Shown piece by piece: positions 9,660 to 17,345 of a DNA stretch of 64,000 nucleotides (position 1 is the stretch's first letter; each line of letters begins with the position of its first letter). The notes below the pieces were generated by a model. That model had not been told where the DNA came from. It saw only the letters and a program-made list of their open reading frames with translations, and ran no database searches. The translations under genes were made by a program, and so were the position numbers. The stretch covers positions 424,280 to 488,279 of the forward strand of contig NZ_FNBE01000002.1 of assembly GCF_900102195.1 (NCBI RefSeq), read 5' to 3'. The DNA is from Pseudonocardia oroxyli. Its GTDB lineage: Bacteria; Actinomycetota; Actinomycetes; Mycobacteriales; Pseudonocardiaceae.

Positions 9660-9718
9660 TCCGACTCGCGTGTCCGGACCGGGGGACTCGCGTGTCGGGA
9701 GTGGGGGACTCGCGGTCA
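9660..9718 (-). repeat. 22-nt minisatellite, intergenic copies
   Basis: Three units of the same CGCGAGTCCC-type repeat, here on the minus strand, between the imuB stop and the stop of the convergent M28 peptidase. They are inverted relative to the block inside imuB, so the two blocks could pair in RNA or recombine. Confidence 0.8.
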
Positions 9719-11113
9719 GCGGGGCGGGACGCCGTTCAGGGTGAGGGCGAAGCGGCCGATCGTGCCCGCCAGGGCGTCCACGTTGCGGTCCAGGGCCTGG
9801 CGGTCGACGTTGGCGAGGGTGTCGCAGGGCTGGTGGTAGCAGGCGTCGTACGGGGTGCCCGCCGTGCCGCCCCACTGTGTCGCCTGCTCGGGGGTCTTCG
9901 CCTCCTCCGCGCCGGTGAACAGCCCGCCCGCAGGGATGTCCGCCTCGATGAAGGGGCCGTAGTCCGAGCGGCCGTCGAAGTCCGTGCCGGAGCCCTGCAC
10001 CCCGACCGCGGCGAGCTGCTCGAGCAGCACCTGCTCCACGGCGGCCGACCCCGCCGGGCCCGGGCCCTCGCCCTCGCGGTCGGAGTCGTCGCCGTCGTAG
10101 ACGAGGTAGCCGGGGTTGGGCGACCCGACCATGTCCAGGTTCAGGTAGAGCGCGATCCGCGCCGCATCCTCCGGCGAGAGTCCTTCGACGTACCGCGTGG
10201 AGCCGACCAGGCCGACCTCCTCGGCGCCCCACCACGCGAACCGCACGGCCTGCTCGGCGGCGGGCGCGGGACCCAGGGCGAGCGCGACGTCGAGCAGCGC
10301 GGCCGATCCGGTGCCGTTGTCGTTGATCCCGGGTCCCTCCGGCACGGAGTCGAGGTGCGCCCCGGCCATCACGACCCGGTCCGGGTTCCCGGTGGTGGTC
10401 TGCGCGATGACGTTCCGGCTGGTCGTCTCGGTGGTCGTGGCCGCGACGAGCAGGGTGACCGGCGCCCCGGCGCGGGTGGCGAGCTGCTCCCCGACGGCCT
10501 TCGAGACGCCCAGGGACGGGACCGTGCCGTCGAGGTCGCCGAGGGTGCCGTCGAGCGGGCCGTCCTCGCTGTTGGAGACGATCAACGCGGCGGCCCCCGC
10601 CGTGCGCGCGTTCTGGGACTTCACCCCGAACGGGCAGGTCCCCCGCTGGACGAGCACGACGGCGCCCGCGGGCGTCCCGGCGAGCTCCTCCGGTGTGCAG
10701 CCGAGCGTGCCCGCCACGTGCAGCGGTGCGCTGACCTCGCCCGCGGGGGAGAAACCCATGGCCCCCGCCTCGACCGGGGCGCCGTCCACGGTCAGCCGCT
10801 TGTCCTGGAGCGCGAACGCCCGGACGTCGAACGACGGGGTGTCCACGGTGAAGCCCGCCGCCCGCAGCGTCTCGGCCACGTAGTCGACGCTCGCGTCGTA
10901 GCCCGGGGTGCCCAGGGCTCGGTTGCCGCCGTGCTCGTCGGCGATCGCCTGGAGCCGCTCCAGGTGGGCGTGGGCGCGGTCGCCGCTCGCGGTCGCGACG
11001 AGTCGCGCGGGCAGCGTCGGGTCGCTCGCCGGCGCCGCGGCGGGTGCCGGGGCTGCACCGCAGCCCACCAGGAGGGCCGCGAGCCCCACGAGCCCCGCCA
11101 GTCGTCCGCGCAT
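9716..11113 (-). CDS. M28-family zinc aminopeptidase, lipoprotein
   Basis: 465 residues. It starts with a lipoprotein signal (MRGRLAGLVGLAALLVGC, lipobox LVGC at Cys18) and so is probably anchored on the outer face of the membrane. A PA-type insert (about residues 130-220, with RGTCPFGVKSQNA) precedes the M28 domain, whose metal ligands are visible as GAHLDSV, GINDNGTGSAALL and WWGAEEVGL. This resembles bacterial aminopeptidases of the S. griseus or mycobacterial LpqL type. ATG 11113 is chosen over the longer ORF because it begins the signal peptide. It is transcribed away from merR. Confidence 0.88.
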   Translation of the reverse strand: MRGRLAGLVGLAALLVGCGAAPAPAAAPASDPTLPARLVATASGDRAHAHLERLQAIADEHGGNRALGTPGYDASVDYVAETLRAAGFTVDTPSFDVRAFALQDKRLTVDGAPVEAGAMGFSPAGEVSAPLHVAGTLGCTPEELAGTPAGAVVLVQRGTCPFGVKSQNARTAGAAALIVSNSEDGPLDGTLGDLDGTVPSLGVSKAVGEQLATRAGAPVTLLVAATTTETTSRNVIAQTTTGNPDRVVMAGAHLDSVPEGPGINDNGTGSAALLDVALALGPAPAAEQAVRFAWWGAEEVGLVGSTRYVEGLSPEDAARIALYLNLDMVGSPNPGYLVYDGDDSDREGEGPGPAGSAAVEQVLLEQLAAVGVQGSGTDFDGRSDYGPFIEADIPAGGLFTGAEEAKTPEQATQWGGTAGTPYDACYHQPCDTLANVDRQALDRNVDALAGTIGRFALTLNGVPPR

Positions 11114-11298
11114 CGATACCCCGTTCGTCCGGTTTCGATCAGTGTCCGCCATTCGGGCGCCGTGTGCCGGGCCGGAGTATCCACGGACGCTCCACGGCTG
11201 CGGCACAGGCTCCTCTCAGGCTGGGGGAGTGGAATCAGGGGCATCGGGAGTGAGCGCGACCGGTAGCTGGGGAGCCCCCGGGTCCGCGCCCCCCGTCG

Positions 11299-11353
11299 GA
11301 CCGGATGACGCCGGTCGGGGGCTGGGGAGCGGCCCGGCCGGTGTCATCCGGTC
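11299..11353. other. long-range inverted repeat in intergenic region
   Basis: GACCGGATGAC (11299-11309) pairs perfectly with GTCATCCGGTC (11343-11353) around a 33-nt loop that itself contains CCGGT/CCGGC complementarity. It lies between the divergent M28 peptidase and merR genes. It could be a leader structure or a regulator dyad; nothing in the sequence decides between them. Confidence 0.3.
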
Positions 11354-11448
11354 AGCTCTGTGCGCTGCGCGGACGTCCCCGGCGGTGGTCCGTTCGGGTG
11401 GCACTCGTCCGAACCTGTGGATGACTCGGCCGTCGCGCCTTTCGGGCT

Positions 11449-11478
11449 GGCCTTCTCGTCGAGGGCAAGGTCTAGCGT
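11449..11478 (+). promoter_or_regulatory. MerR-type operator and leaderless promoter
   Basis: An imperfect dyad of 24 nt (11449-11472) has left arm GGCCTTCTCG and right arm GGGCAAGGTC, the CCTT..AAGG pattern of MerR-family operators. It is followed at once by TAGCGT (11473-11478), a TANNNT -10 element placed 7 nt before the merR ATG. That spacing predicts a leaderless merR-trx transcript controlled by the regulator it encodes. Confidence 0.45.
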
Positions 11479-11485
11479 CGCGCCC

Positions 11486-11857
11486 ATGCGGATCGGGGAG
11501 CTGGCCGAGCGCGCGGGGGTGAGCCCGCGGGCGTTGCGGCACTACGAGGAGTTGGGCCTGCTGCCCGCGCGGCGGGCGGCGAACGGCTACCGGGCCTACG
11601 GCGCGGAGGACGTCGCGGCGGTCGCGGAGATCCGGGCGCTGGTGGATCTCGGCATGTCGCTGGAGGAGACGCGCCCGTTCGTCGAGTGCCTGCGGGCGGG
11701 GCACCCGAGCGGCGGGAGCTGTCCGGACTCGATCGCGGTCTACCGGGCGAAGCTCGCCGAGGTCGATGCGTCGCTGGCCCGGCTGCAGGCGATCCGCGCC
11801 GAGCTCGAGGGGCAGCTGGAACAGGCCCGCTGCCAGTTCACCGGGGGAGAGACATGA
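11486..11857 (+). CDS. MerR-family transcriptional regulator
   Basis: 123 residues. The N-terminal winged helix-turn-helix (MRIGELAERAGVSPRALRHYEE, then YRAYGAEDV) is typical of MerR. A dimerisation coiled coil ends in the LARLQAIRAELEGQLEQARC region. Cysteines in FVECLRAG.. and GGSCPDS and near the C-terminus could sense redox or thiol stress, which fits the thioredoxin gene that overlaps its stop by 4 nt (ATGA). The effector is not deducible. A MerR-type dyad precedes it. Confidence 0.9.
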   Translation: MRIGELAERAGVSPRALRHYEELGLLPARRAANGYRAYGAEDVAAVAEIRALVDLGMSLEETRPFVECLRAGHPSGGSCPDSIAVYRAKLAEVDASLARLQAIRAELEGQLEQARCQFTGGET

Positions 11858-12183
11858 TCGAGGAAGTCACGGACGCGGGGTTCGCGGCGCGGGTGCTGGA
11901 GTCGCCGCTGCCCGTGCTGGTGGAGTTCACGGCGACCTGGTGCCCGCCCTGCCGGATGATCGCGCCGGTGCTCGCCGAGCTGGCGCAGGAGCTGGCGGGG
12001 CGGGTCGAGATCGTGGCGCTGGACGTCGACGAGAACCCGCGCACCGCCGCCGCCGCGGGGGTACTGGGCATGCCCACGCTCGCGCTGTACCGGGGCGGTG
12101 CGGTGGTCGCACAGGTCACGGGTGCGCGGCCGAAGGCGGCGCTCCGATCCTGGCTGGACCCGTTCCTCCCGGTGGTCGCCTGA
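11854..12183 (+). CDS. thioredoxin
   Basis: 109 residues, normal length, with a single thioredoxin fold. The active site WCPPC occupies residues 29-33 (usual WCGPC, here Pro for Gly), and the cis-Pro loop GMPTLALY is present. It is a cytosolic thiol-disulfide reductant. Translational coupling to merR (ATGA overlap) suggests induction by thiol stress. Its stop lies directly against the LexA box of dnaE2. Confidence 0.93.
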   Translation: MIEEVTDAGFAARVLESPLPVLVEFTATWCPPCRMIAPVLAELAQELAGRVEIVALDVDENPRTAAAAGVLGMPTLALYRGGAVVAQVTGARPKAALRSWLDPFLPVVA

Positions 12184-12199
12184 TCGAACATCTGTTCGA
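12184..12199. promoter_or_regulatory. LexA (SOS) box upstream of dnaE2
   Basis: TCGAACATCTGTTCGA is a perfect LexA operator, 1 nt after the thioredoxin stop and 13 nt before the dnaE2 ATG. The position implies direct repression of dnaE2 and a very short leader. Confidence 0.93.
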
Positions 12200-12212
12200 G
12201 TAGAGTGGGGGG

Positions 12213-15200
12213 ATGGGGTGGAGCAACCCGGACGTCAGCTGGCGCGAGCTGGAGGGGATCCTCTCGGGCCGCTCCGGGGCGAGCCTGACGGGCGGCCCGG
12301 AGCGGGACGGCGGGGACTCGCCCGCCTGGTCCGCCAGGCGTGGGCCGTACGAGGCGCCACCCCTGGAGCGGGGCGAGTCCGCCACGCCCTACGCGGAGCT
12401 GCACTGCCACTCGAACTTCAGCTTCCTCGACGGGGCGAGCCATCCGGAGGAGCTCGTCGAACGGGCTCACGAGCTGGGTCTGGAGGCGCTCGCGCTCACC
12501 GACCACGACGGGATGTACGGCGTGGTCCGCTTCGCCGAGGCCGCGCGCGGGCTGGGGATGCGCACGGTCTTCGGCGCCGAGCTGAGCGTGGGGCTGTCCG
12601 CGCCGCAGAACGGGGTGCCCGATCCGGAGGGCAGCCACCTGCTGCTGCTCGCCCGAGGCCCGGAGGGGTACGGGGCGCTGTGCCGCACGATCAGTGCGGC
12701 GCAGCTGCGCGGGGCGGAGAAGGGCCGCCCGGTCTACGCCCCGGCGGAGGTCGTGGAGGACGTGCGGGGCCGGGTCGTCGCGCTCACCGGGTGCCGCAAG
12801 GGCACGGTGCAGCAGGCGCTGCGCCGCGGCGGTCCCCGGGCGGGGGCGGAGGCGCTGCGGGGTCTGGTGGACCGGTTCGGCCGGGAGCACGTCGTCGTCG
12901 AGCTGACCCACCAGGCGCTGCCCGAGGACACCGAACGGAACGACCTGCTGGCCGCGCTCGCCGCCGAGGAGGGCGTCCCGGTCGTCGCGACCACGGCGGC
13001 GCACTACGCGCGGCGGGAGCGGTTCCCGCTGGCGAGCGCGGTGGCGGCGGTGCGGGCCCGCCGCAGCCTGGACGACGCGGACCCCTGGCTGCCCGCCGCG
13101 GTCTCGGGGCACCTGCGCGGCGGGGACGAGATGGAGCGGCGCTTCGCCCGCTACCCGGGGGCGGTCGAACGCGCGGCCGTGCTGGGCCGGGAGCTGGCGT
13201 TCGAGCTGCGGCTGGTGGCGCCGGACCTGCCCCCGTTCGACGTCCCGCCCGGGGAGACCGAGGCGAGCTGGCTGCGGGCGCTGACCTGGCGGGGGGTCAT
13301 GCAGCGGTACGGCAGCGGTGCGGAGAACCGGTTCGCCGCGGACATGGTGAAGCACGAGCTGGAGATCATCGAGAGCAAGAACTTCCCCGGCTACTTCCTG
13401 ATCGTCGCGGACATCGTGGCGTTCTGCCGCCGCGCGAACATCCTCTGCCAGGGCCGGGGCTCCGCCGCGAACTCCGCGGTCTGCTACGCGCTGGGCATCA
13501 CCCACGTCGACGCGGTGCGCCACGGTCTGCTCTTCGAGCGGTTCCTGTCCCCGGACCGGGACGGCTACCCGGACATCGACCTGGACATCGAGTCCGGCCG
13601 GCGGGAGGAGGTGATCCAGTACGTCTACGAGCGGTACGCGCGCACCCACGCCGCCCAGGTGGCGAACGTGATCACCTACCGGCCCCGCTCGGCGGTGCGG
13701 GACATGGCGAAGGCGCTGGGCTTCTCGCCCGGCCAGCAGGACGCGTGGAGCAAGCGGATCGAGCGCTGGGGCGGGCTGTCGGGAGACGAGGGGCTGCCGC
13801 AGCCGGTGCTGGACCTGGCGGGGCAGCTGCTGGGGTTCCCGCGCCACCTCGGGATCCACTCCGGCGGCATGGTGATCTGCGACCGTCCGGTGTCCGAGGT
13901 GGTGCCGGTGGAGTGGGCGCGGATGGCGGACCGGACCGTCGTGCAGTGGGACAAGGAGGACTGTGCGGCGGCCGGGCTGGTCAAGTTCGACCTGCTCGGG
14001 CTGGGGATGCTCACGGCACTGCACCTGATGCAGGACCTCGTCGCGCGGTACGACGGCACGAAGGTGGAGCTGCACGATCTCGACCAGAGCGATCCCGCCG
14101 TCTACGCGATGCTGCAGCGGGCGGACTCCGTGGGCGTGTTCCAGGTGGAGTCGCGGGCGCAGATGGCCACGCTCCCGCGGCTGAAGCCCCGCGAGTTCTA
14201 CGACCTCGTGGTCGAGGTGGCACTGATCCGGCCGGGGCCGATCCAGGGCGGGTCGGTGCACCCCTACATCCGGCGCCGGAACGGGCTGGAGACCTGGGAG
14301 TACGACCACCCGCTGCTGGCCGGGGCGCTGGAGAAGACCCTCGGCGTGCCGCTGTTCCAGGAGCAGCTGATGCAGATCGCCGTGGACGTGGCGGGCTTCT
14401 CGGCGTCGGACGCGGACGAGCTGCGCCGCGCCATGGGCTCCAAGCGGTCCGCGGAGCGGATGGAGAACCTGCGGGAGCGGTTCTTCGCGGGCATGGCGGA
14501 CAAGGGGATCCCGCCGGACGTCGCGAAGACGATCTTCCAGAAGATGCTGGCCTTCTCGAACTTCGGCTTCCCGGAGAGCCACTCGATCAGCTTCGCCTCG
14601 CTGGTCTACGCCAGCTCCTGGTTCAAGCTCTACCATCCCGCCGCCTTCTGCGCGGCGCTGCTCAACTCCCAACCGATGGGGTTCTACTCGCCGCAGTCCC
14701 TGGTCGCGGACGCACGGCGGCACGGGGTGAAGGCCTTCGGTCCGGACGTCAACCGCGGCGGTGCGGCCGCGATCCTCGAACCCGACGCCGAGAGCGCCGG
14801 CGGCTGGGCGGTCCGGACCGGGCTGCGGGAGATCCGCACGATCGGCACCGAGCTCGCCGAGCGGATCGAGGAGGAGCGCGTGCGGGGCGGCCCGTACGCC
14901 GACCTCGCCGACCTGGCCCGCCGGGTCCAGCTCACCGGACCGCAGGCGGAGGCACTCGCGACGGCGGGGGCGTTCGGCTGCTTCGGGATCGACCGGCGCG
15001 CGGCGTTGTGGGCGGCCGGGGTGGTCGCGCGGGTCCGCCCGGAGCACCTGCCGGGGGCGGCCGTCGGGCTGGCGGCGCCCGCCCTACCGGGGATGACGGA
15101 CGTCGAGGAGACGGTGGCGGACGTCTGGGCCACCGGGGTCTCGCCGGACTCCCACCCGATGCAGCACCTCCGGGAGAGGCTCGACGGGCTCGGCGCCGTC

Positions 15201-15533
15201 CGGATCGACCGGCTCGACCCGTTGGGCGGGGACCCGCACGATCCGGATCGCCCGCCGCGGCGGGTGCTGGTCGGCGGGCTGGTCACGCACCGGCAGCGGC
15301 CCGCGACCGCCCGCGGGGTCACGTTCGTGAACCTGGAGGACGAGAGCGGGATGCTCAACGTCACGTGCTCCGAGGGGCTGTGGGCCCGGTACCGCTCCGT
15401 GGCGTTGGGCAGCGCGGCGCTGCTGGTGCGGGGACGGTTGGAGCGGAGCCCCGAGGGCGTCCTCAACCTGCTGGCGGACCGCCTCCAGCGCCTCCCGCTG
15501 ACGGTCGCGGTGAAGTCCCGGGACTTCCGGTGA
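12213..15533 (+). CDS. dnaE2: error-prone DNA polymerase III alpha subunit DnaE2
   Basis: 1106 residues. The N-terminal PHP domain starts near residue 60 (YAELHCHSNFSFLDG), and the polymerase catalytic acidic motif PDIDLDIE lies near residue 450. The finger and thumb regions follow, with a C-terminal OB-fold (VTFVNLEDESGMLNVTC). With ImuA' and ImuB it forms the SOS mutasome for translesion synthesis and damage-induced mutagenesis (mycobacterial knowledge). Here it is separated from imuA'-imuB by three genes but carries its own LexA box 13 nt upstream. ATG 12213 has GTGGGG before it. Confidence 0.95.
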   Translation: MGWSNPDVSWRELEGILSGRSGASLTGGPERDGGDSPAWSARRGPYEAPPLERGESATPYAELHCHSNFSFLDGASHPEELVERAHELGLEALALTDHDGMYGVVRFAEAARGLGMRTVFGAELSVGLSAPQNGVPDPEGSHLLLLARGPEGYGALCRTISAAQLRGAEKGRPVYAPAEVVEDVRGRVVALTGCRKGTVQQALRRGGPRAGAEALRGLVDRFGREHVVVELTHQALPEDTERNDLLAALAAEEGVPVVATTAAHYARRERFPLASAVAAVRARRSLDDADPWLPAAVSGHLRGGDEMERRFARYPGAVERAAVLGRELAFELRLVAPDLPPFDVPPGETEASWLRALTWRGVMQRYGSGAENRFAADMVKHELEIIESKNFPGYFLIVADIVAFCRRANILCQGRGSAANSAVCYALGITHVDAVRHGLLFERFLSPDRDGYPDIDLDIESGRREEVIQYVYERYARTHAAQVANVITYRPRSAVRDMAKALGFSPGQQDAWSKRIERWGGLSGDEGLPQPVLDLAGQLLGFPRHLGIHSGGMVICDRPVSEVVPVEWARMADRTVVQWDKEDCAAAGLVKFDLLGLGMLTALHLMQDLVARYDGTKVELHDLDQSDPAVYAMLQRADSVGVFQVESRAQMATLPRLKPREFYDLVVEVALIRPGPIQGGSVHPYIRRRNGLETWEYDHPLLAGALEKTLGVPLFQEQLMQIAVDVAGFSASDADELRRAMGSKRSAERMENLRERFFAGMADKGIPPDVAKTIFQKMLAFSNFGFPESHSISFASLVYASSWFKLYHPAAFCAALLNSQPMGFYSPQSLVADARRHGVKAFGPDVNRGGAAAILEPDAESAGGWAVRTGLREIRTIGTELAERIEEERVRGGPYADLADLARRVQLTGPQAEALATAGAFGCFGIDRRAALWAAGVVARVRPEHLPGAAVGLAAPALPGMTDVEETVADVWATGVSPDSHPMQHLRERLDGLGAVRIDRLDPLGGDPHDPDRPPRRVLVGGLVTHRQRPATARGVTFVNLEDESGMLNVTCSEGLWARYRSVALGSAALLVRGRLERSPEGVLNLLADRLQRLPLTVAVKSRDFR

Positions 15534-15540
15534 GACGGGA

Positions 15541-15568
15541 CGCGGCCGGGCTCGAGCGGCCGGCCGCG
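15541..15568. terminator. hairpin between convergent dnaE2 and transporter
   Basis: CGCGGCCGG (15541-15549) and CCGGCCGCG (15560-15568) form a perfect 9-bp stem with a 10-nt loop, in the 44 nt between two convergent stops. It has no T-tract, as usual in actinomycetes, and could act in both directions. Confidence 0.6.
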
Positions 15569-15577
15569 CCCCGAGCC

Positions 15578-16222
15578 TCAGTGGACGAGCGGGTTGCCCA
15601 TGGAACGGGCCGGGCCGCCCAGTTCCTGGGTCATGCCGTCCACGAAGATGTAGATGGCGACGAGGCAGAACAGCGCCGCGCCGATCCCCGCGATCGTGAG
15701 CAGGCCCGTGCTCCCGGTCAGGGTGGCCACCAGGACGAGCGCCACCGTGATCGTGACCAGGGTGAACAGTGCGGTGAAGGCCAGCGGCAGCCGCAGCGTG
15801 GCCAGGGTGAGCACCGCGAAGACGGCGAGCCAGCCGATCAGGAAGGTCGCCTGCGCGGTGGCCGTGTCGTCCGCCGGGATCTTCAACCAGTCGTTGACCA
15901 GGGAGAGGACGAGGTAGGCGTAGCTCAGCCAGAAGGTCGCGAACACGGTGAAGATCGCGCCCACGGCGCCCTGCCCGATCCGGATCGCCCACCAGCCCGC
16001 CACCAGCAGGCCGAGACCCGAGACGACGAGCGTCATCGGGACGAGCGTGCCCACCGCCGCCGCGGGCAGGTACCCGAACAGGTAGAGCGTCAGGCCGATC
16101 CCGCCCACGAGGAAGGCGGGCAGGCCGAGGAGGGCGGGATTGCCGGTCGGCGCTGCGGGTGGCGCCTCCACCGGGCTCGTGGTCGCGGTGCTCGCGGGGC
16201 TCGCGGGGCTCTCAGTGGTCAT
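15578..16222 (-). CDS. GPR1/FUN34/YaaH-family acetate-type transporter (copy 1)
   Basis: 214 residues. The family signature NPALLGLPAFLV begins the first of six predicted helices, after a 30-residue Ala/Pro/Thr-rich tail. The family includes SatP/YaaH and the yeast acetate channel Ady2; substrates are acetate or succinate-like anions (knowledge of the family). A paralogue of exactly the same length lies immediately upstream on the same strand, separated by a strong hairpin and its own CRP-like site, so the copies are probably transcribed separately. ATG 16222 precedes the tail. Confidence 0.85.
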   Translation of the reverse strand: MTTESPASPASTATTSPVEAPPAAPTGNPALLGLPAFLVGGIGLTLYLFGYLPAAAVGTLVPMTLVVSGLGLLVAGWWAIRIGQGAVGAIFTVFATFWLSYAYLVLSLVNDWLKIPADDTATAQATFLIGWLAVFAVLTLATLRLPLAFTALFTLVTITVALVLVATLTGSTGLLTIAGIGAALFCLVAIYIFVDGMTQELGGPARSMGNPLVH

Positions 16223-16278
16223 GACACGCTCCAGACGTCGTTGATCCGAGCGCGGAGCGAGCACGGGCGCGGGTGTGC

Positions 16279-16294
16279 TGTGTGCTCCGTCACA
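16279..16294. promoter_or_regulatory. CRP/GlxR-like site, transporter copy 1
   Basis: TGTGTGCTCCGTCACA matches the CRP-family pattern TGTGA-N6-TCACA except at one position. It is centred about 64 nt upstream of the transporter start. The second transporter copy carries a comparable site, which supports a regulatory role. Confidence 0.5.
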
Positions 16295-16342
16295 CGTATT
16301 AACGTCCACATCGGGCGGTGCCGCTGTCTCGATCTGACACAC

Positions 16343-16378
16343 GACGACGAACCCGGGCGGGTGCCCGGGCTCGTCGTC
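16343..16378 (-). terminator. strong hairpin downstream of transporter copy 2
   Basis: GACGACGA-A-CCCGGGC, a short GGGT loop, then GCCCGGG-C-TCGTCGTC: two stems of 8 and 7 bp separated by a single mismatch. It starts 12 nt after the stop of the 16391-17035 gene and so is well placed to end its transcript before copy 1. Confidence 0.75.
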
Positions 16379-16390
16379 GGGGTGCGGGGG

Positions 16391-17035
16391 CTACTTCACC
16401 AGGGCGTTGCCCAGGGGCATCGCCTTCCCTCCCAGGTCCTGGGCGAACCCGTCGAACAGGATGTAGGCGAAGATCGCGCAGAAGACCAGGGTCGTGATGC
16501 CCGCGATCGGGAACAGCCCGGCGTTGCCCGTGCTCACGCCGAGGAAGGCCAGCACGAACGTGATGTCCACGAACACGAACCCGGCCGTGAACGCGATCGG
16601 CAGCCGCAGCGTCGCCAGGGTGAGCAGGATGAACACCAGGGTGAACGACAGTAGGTAGGTGCGCTGCACGTTCGCCACGGCCGCGGCGTCGGCGACCCCC
16701 CACCAGCCGCTGGTCAGGCCGGTCAGCAGCGCGCCGAAACTGAGCCAGAACGCCGAGAACACCCCGAAGATCGCGGCCACGGTGTTGGCGGCCAGCCGCG
16801 CGGCCCACACCGCCGAGATCATCAGGAACAGGCCCGCGGACAGGCTGACGATCGGGATCATGCCGCCCGGCAGGGCCGCCGTGTCCAGGTAGCCGAGGAA
16901 CCACAGGCCGAGCGTGACGCCCGAAGGGAGGAAGGTGATCAGGCCCAGCAGCGCCGGGTTGCCCGCCGGAGCGGGGGCCGCCGGGGCCTCTGGTGCGGCA
17001 TGCGCCCCGGTCTGCACGTCGCTTTCGACAGTCAT
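16391..17035 (-). CDS. GPR1/FUN34/YaaH-family acetate-type transporter (copy 2)
   Basis: 214 residues, a paralogue of the downstream copy with the same architecture: an Ala/Pro-rich N-terminus of about 25 residues, NPALLGLITFLPSG at helix 1, six predicted helices, and a short C-terminus (QDLGGKAMPLGNALVK). The two copies share the final pattern (Q-[ED]-LGG..MGN or PLGN.LV) but differ widely elsewhere, so the duplication is old. It probably carries acetate or a related carboxylate. A hairpin follows and a CRP-like site precedes it. Confidence 0.85.
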   Translation of the reverse strand: MTVESDVQTGAHAAPEAPAAPAPAGNPALLGLITFLPSGVTLGLWFLGYLDTAALPGGMIPIVSLSAGLFLMISAVWAARLAANTVAAIFGVFSAFWLSFGALLTGLTSGWWGVADAAAVANVQRTYLLSFTLVFILLTLATLRLPIAFTAGFVFVDITFVLAFLGVSTGNAGLFPIAGITTLVFCAIFAYILFDGFAQDLGGKAMPLGNALVK

Positions 17036-17104
17036 GAATGCTCCTCGTCGAGTCAGCCGGCAGGGCTTGCCCCGGAGACGGGACGTCAGCGCCGGCGCAG
17101 CGAT

Positions 17105-17120
17105 TGTGCGCGGCGTCACA
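17105..17120. promoter_or_regulatory. CRP/GlxR-like site, transporter copy 2
   Basis: TGTGCGCGGCGTCACA has TGTG and TCACA half-sites with CRP spacing, centred about 77 nt upstream of the transporter start. Nothing else is recognised in 17036-17345. Confidence 0.45.
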
Positions 17121-17345
17121 GACTCGGCGGACCCTACGAACGGGCAGACCCCGACCTCGACTTTCTCGGTGCAACCGTCTCGGTCGGCGGGGTGAGCTGA
17201 CCGTTCGGGCAGCCACGACCCGGTGAACGGGGTGCGCGGGCGGCGCCCCGGCCCGGTCCCGGCGGTTCTGCGAGGATGGCCCCGTGACGGCGAGACGGAC
17301 GGCGGCGACGCGGTGCGCCCTGCCCGCCGCCGCGGGGGCGACGCG

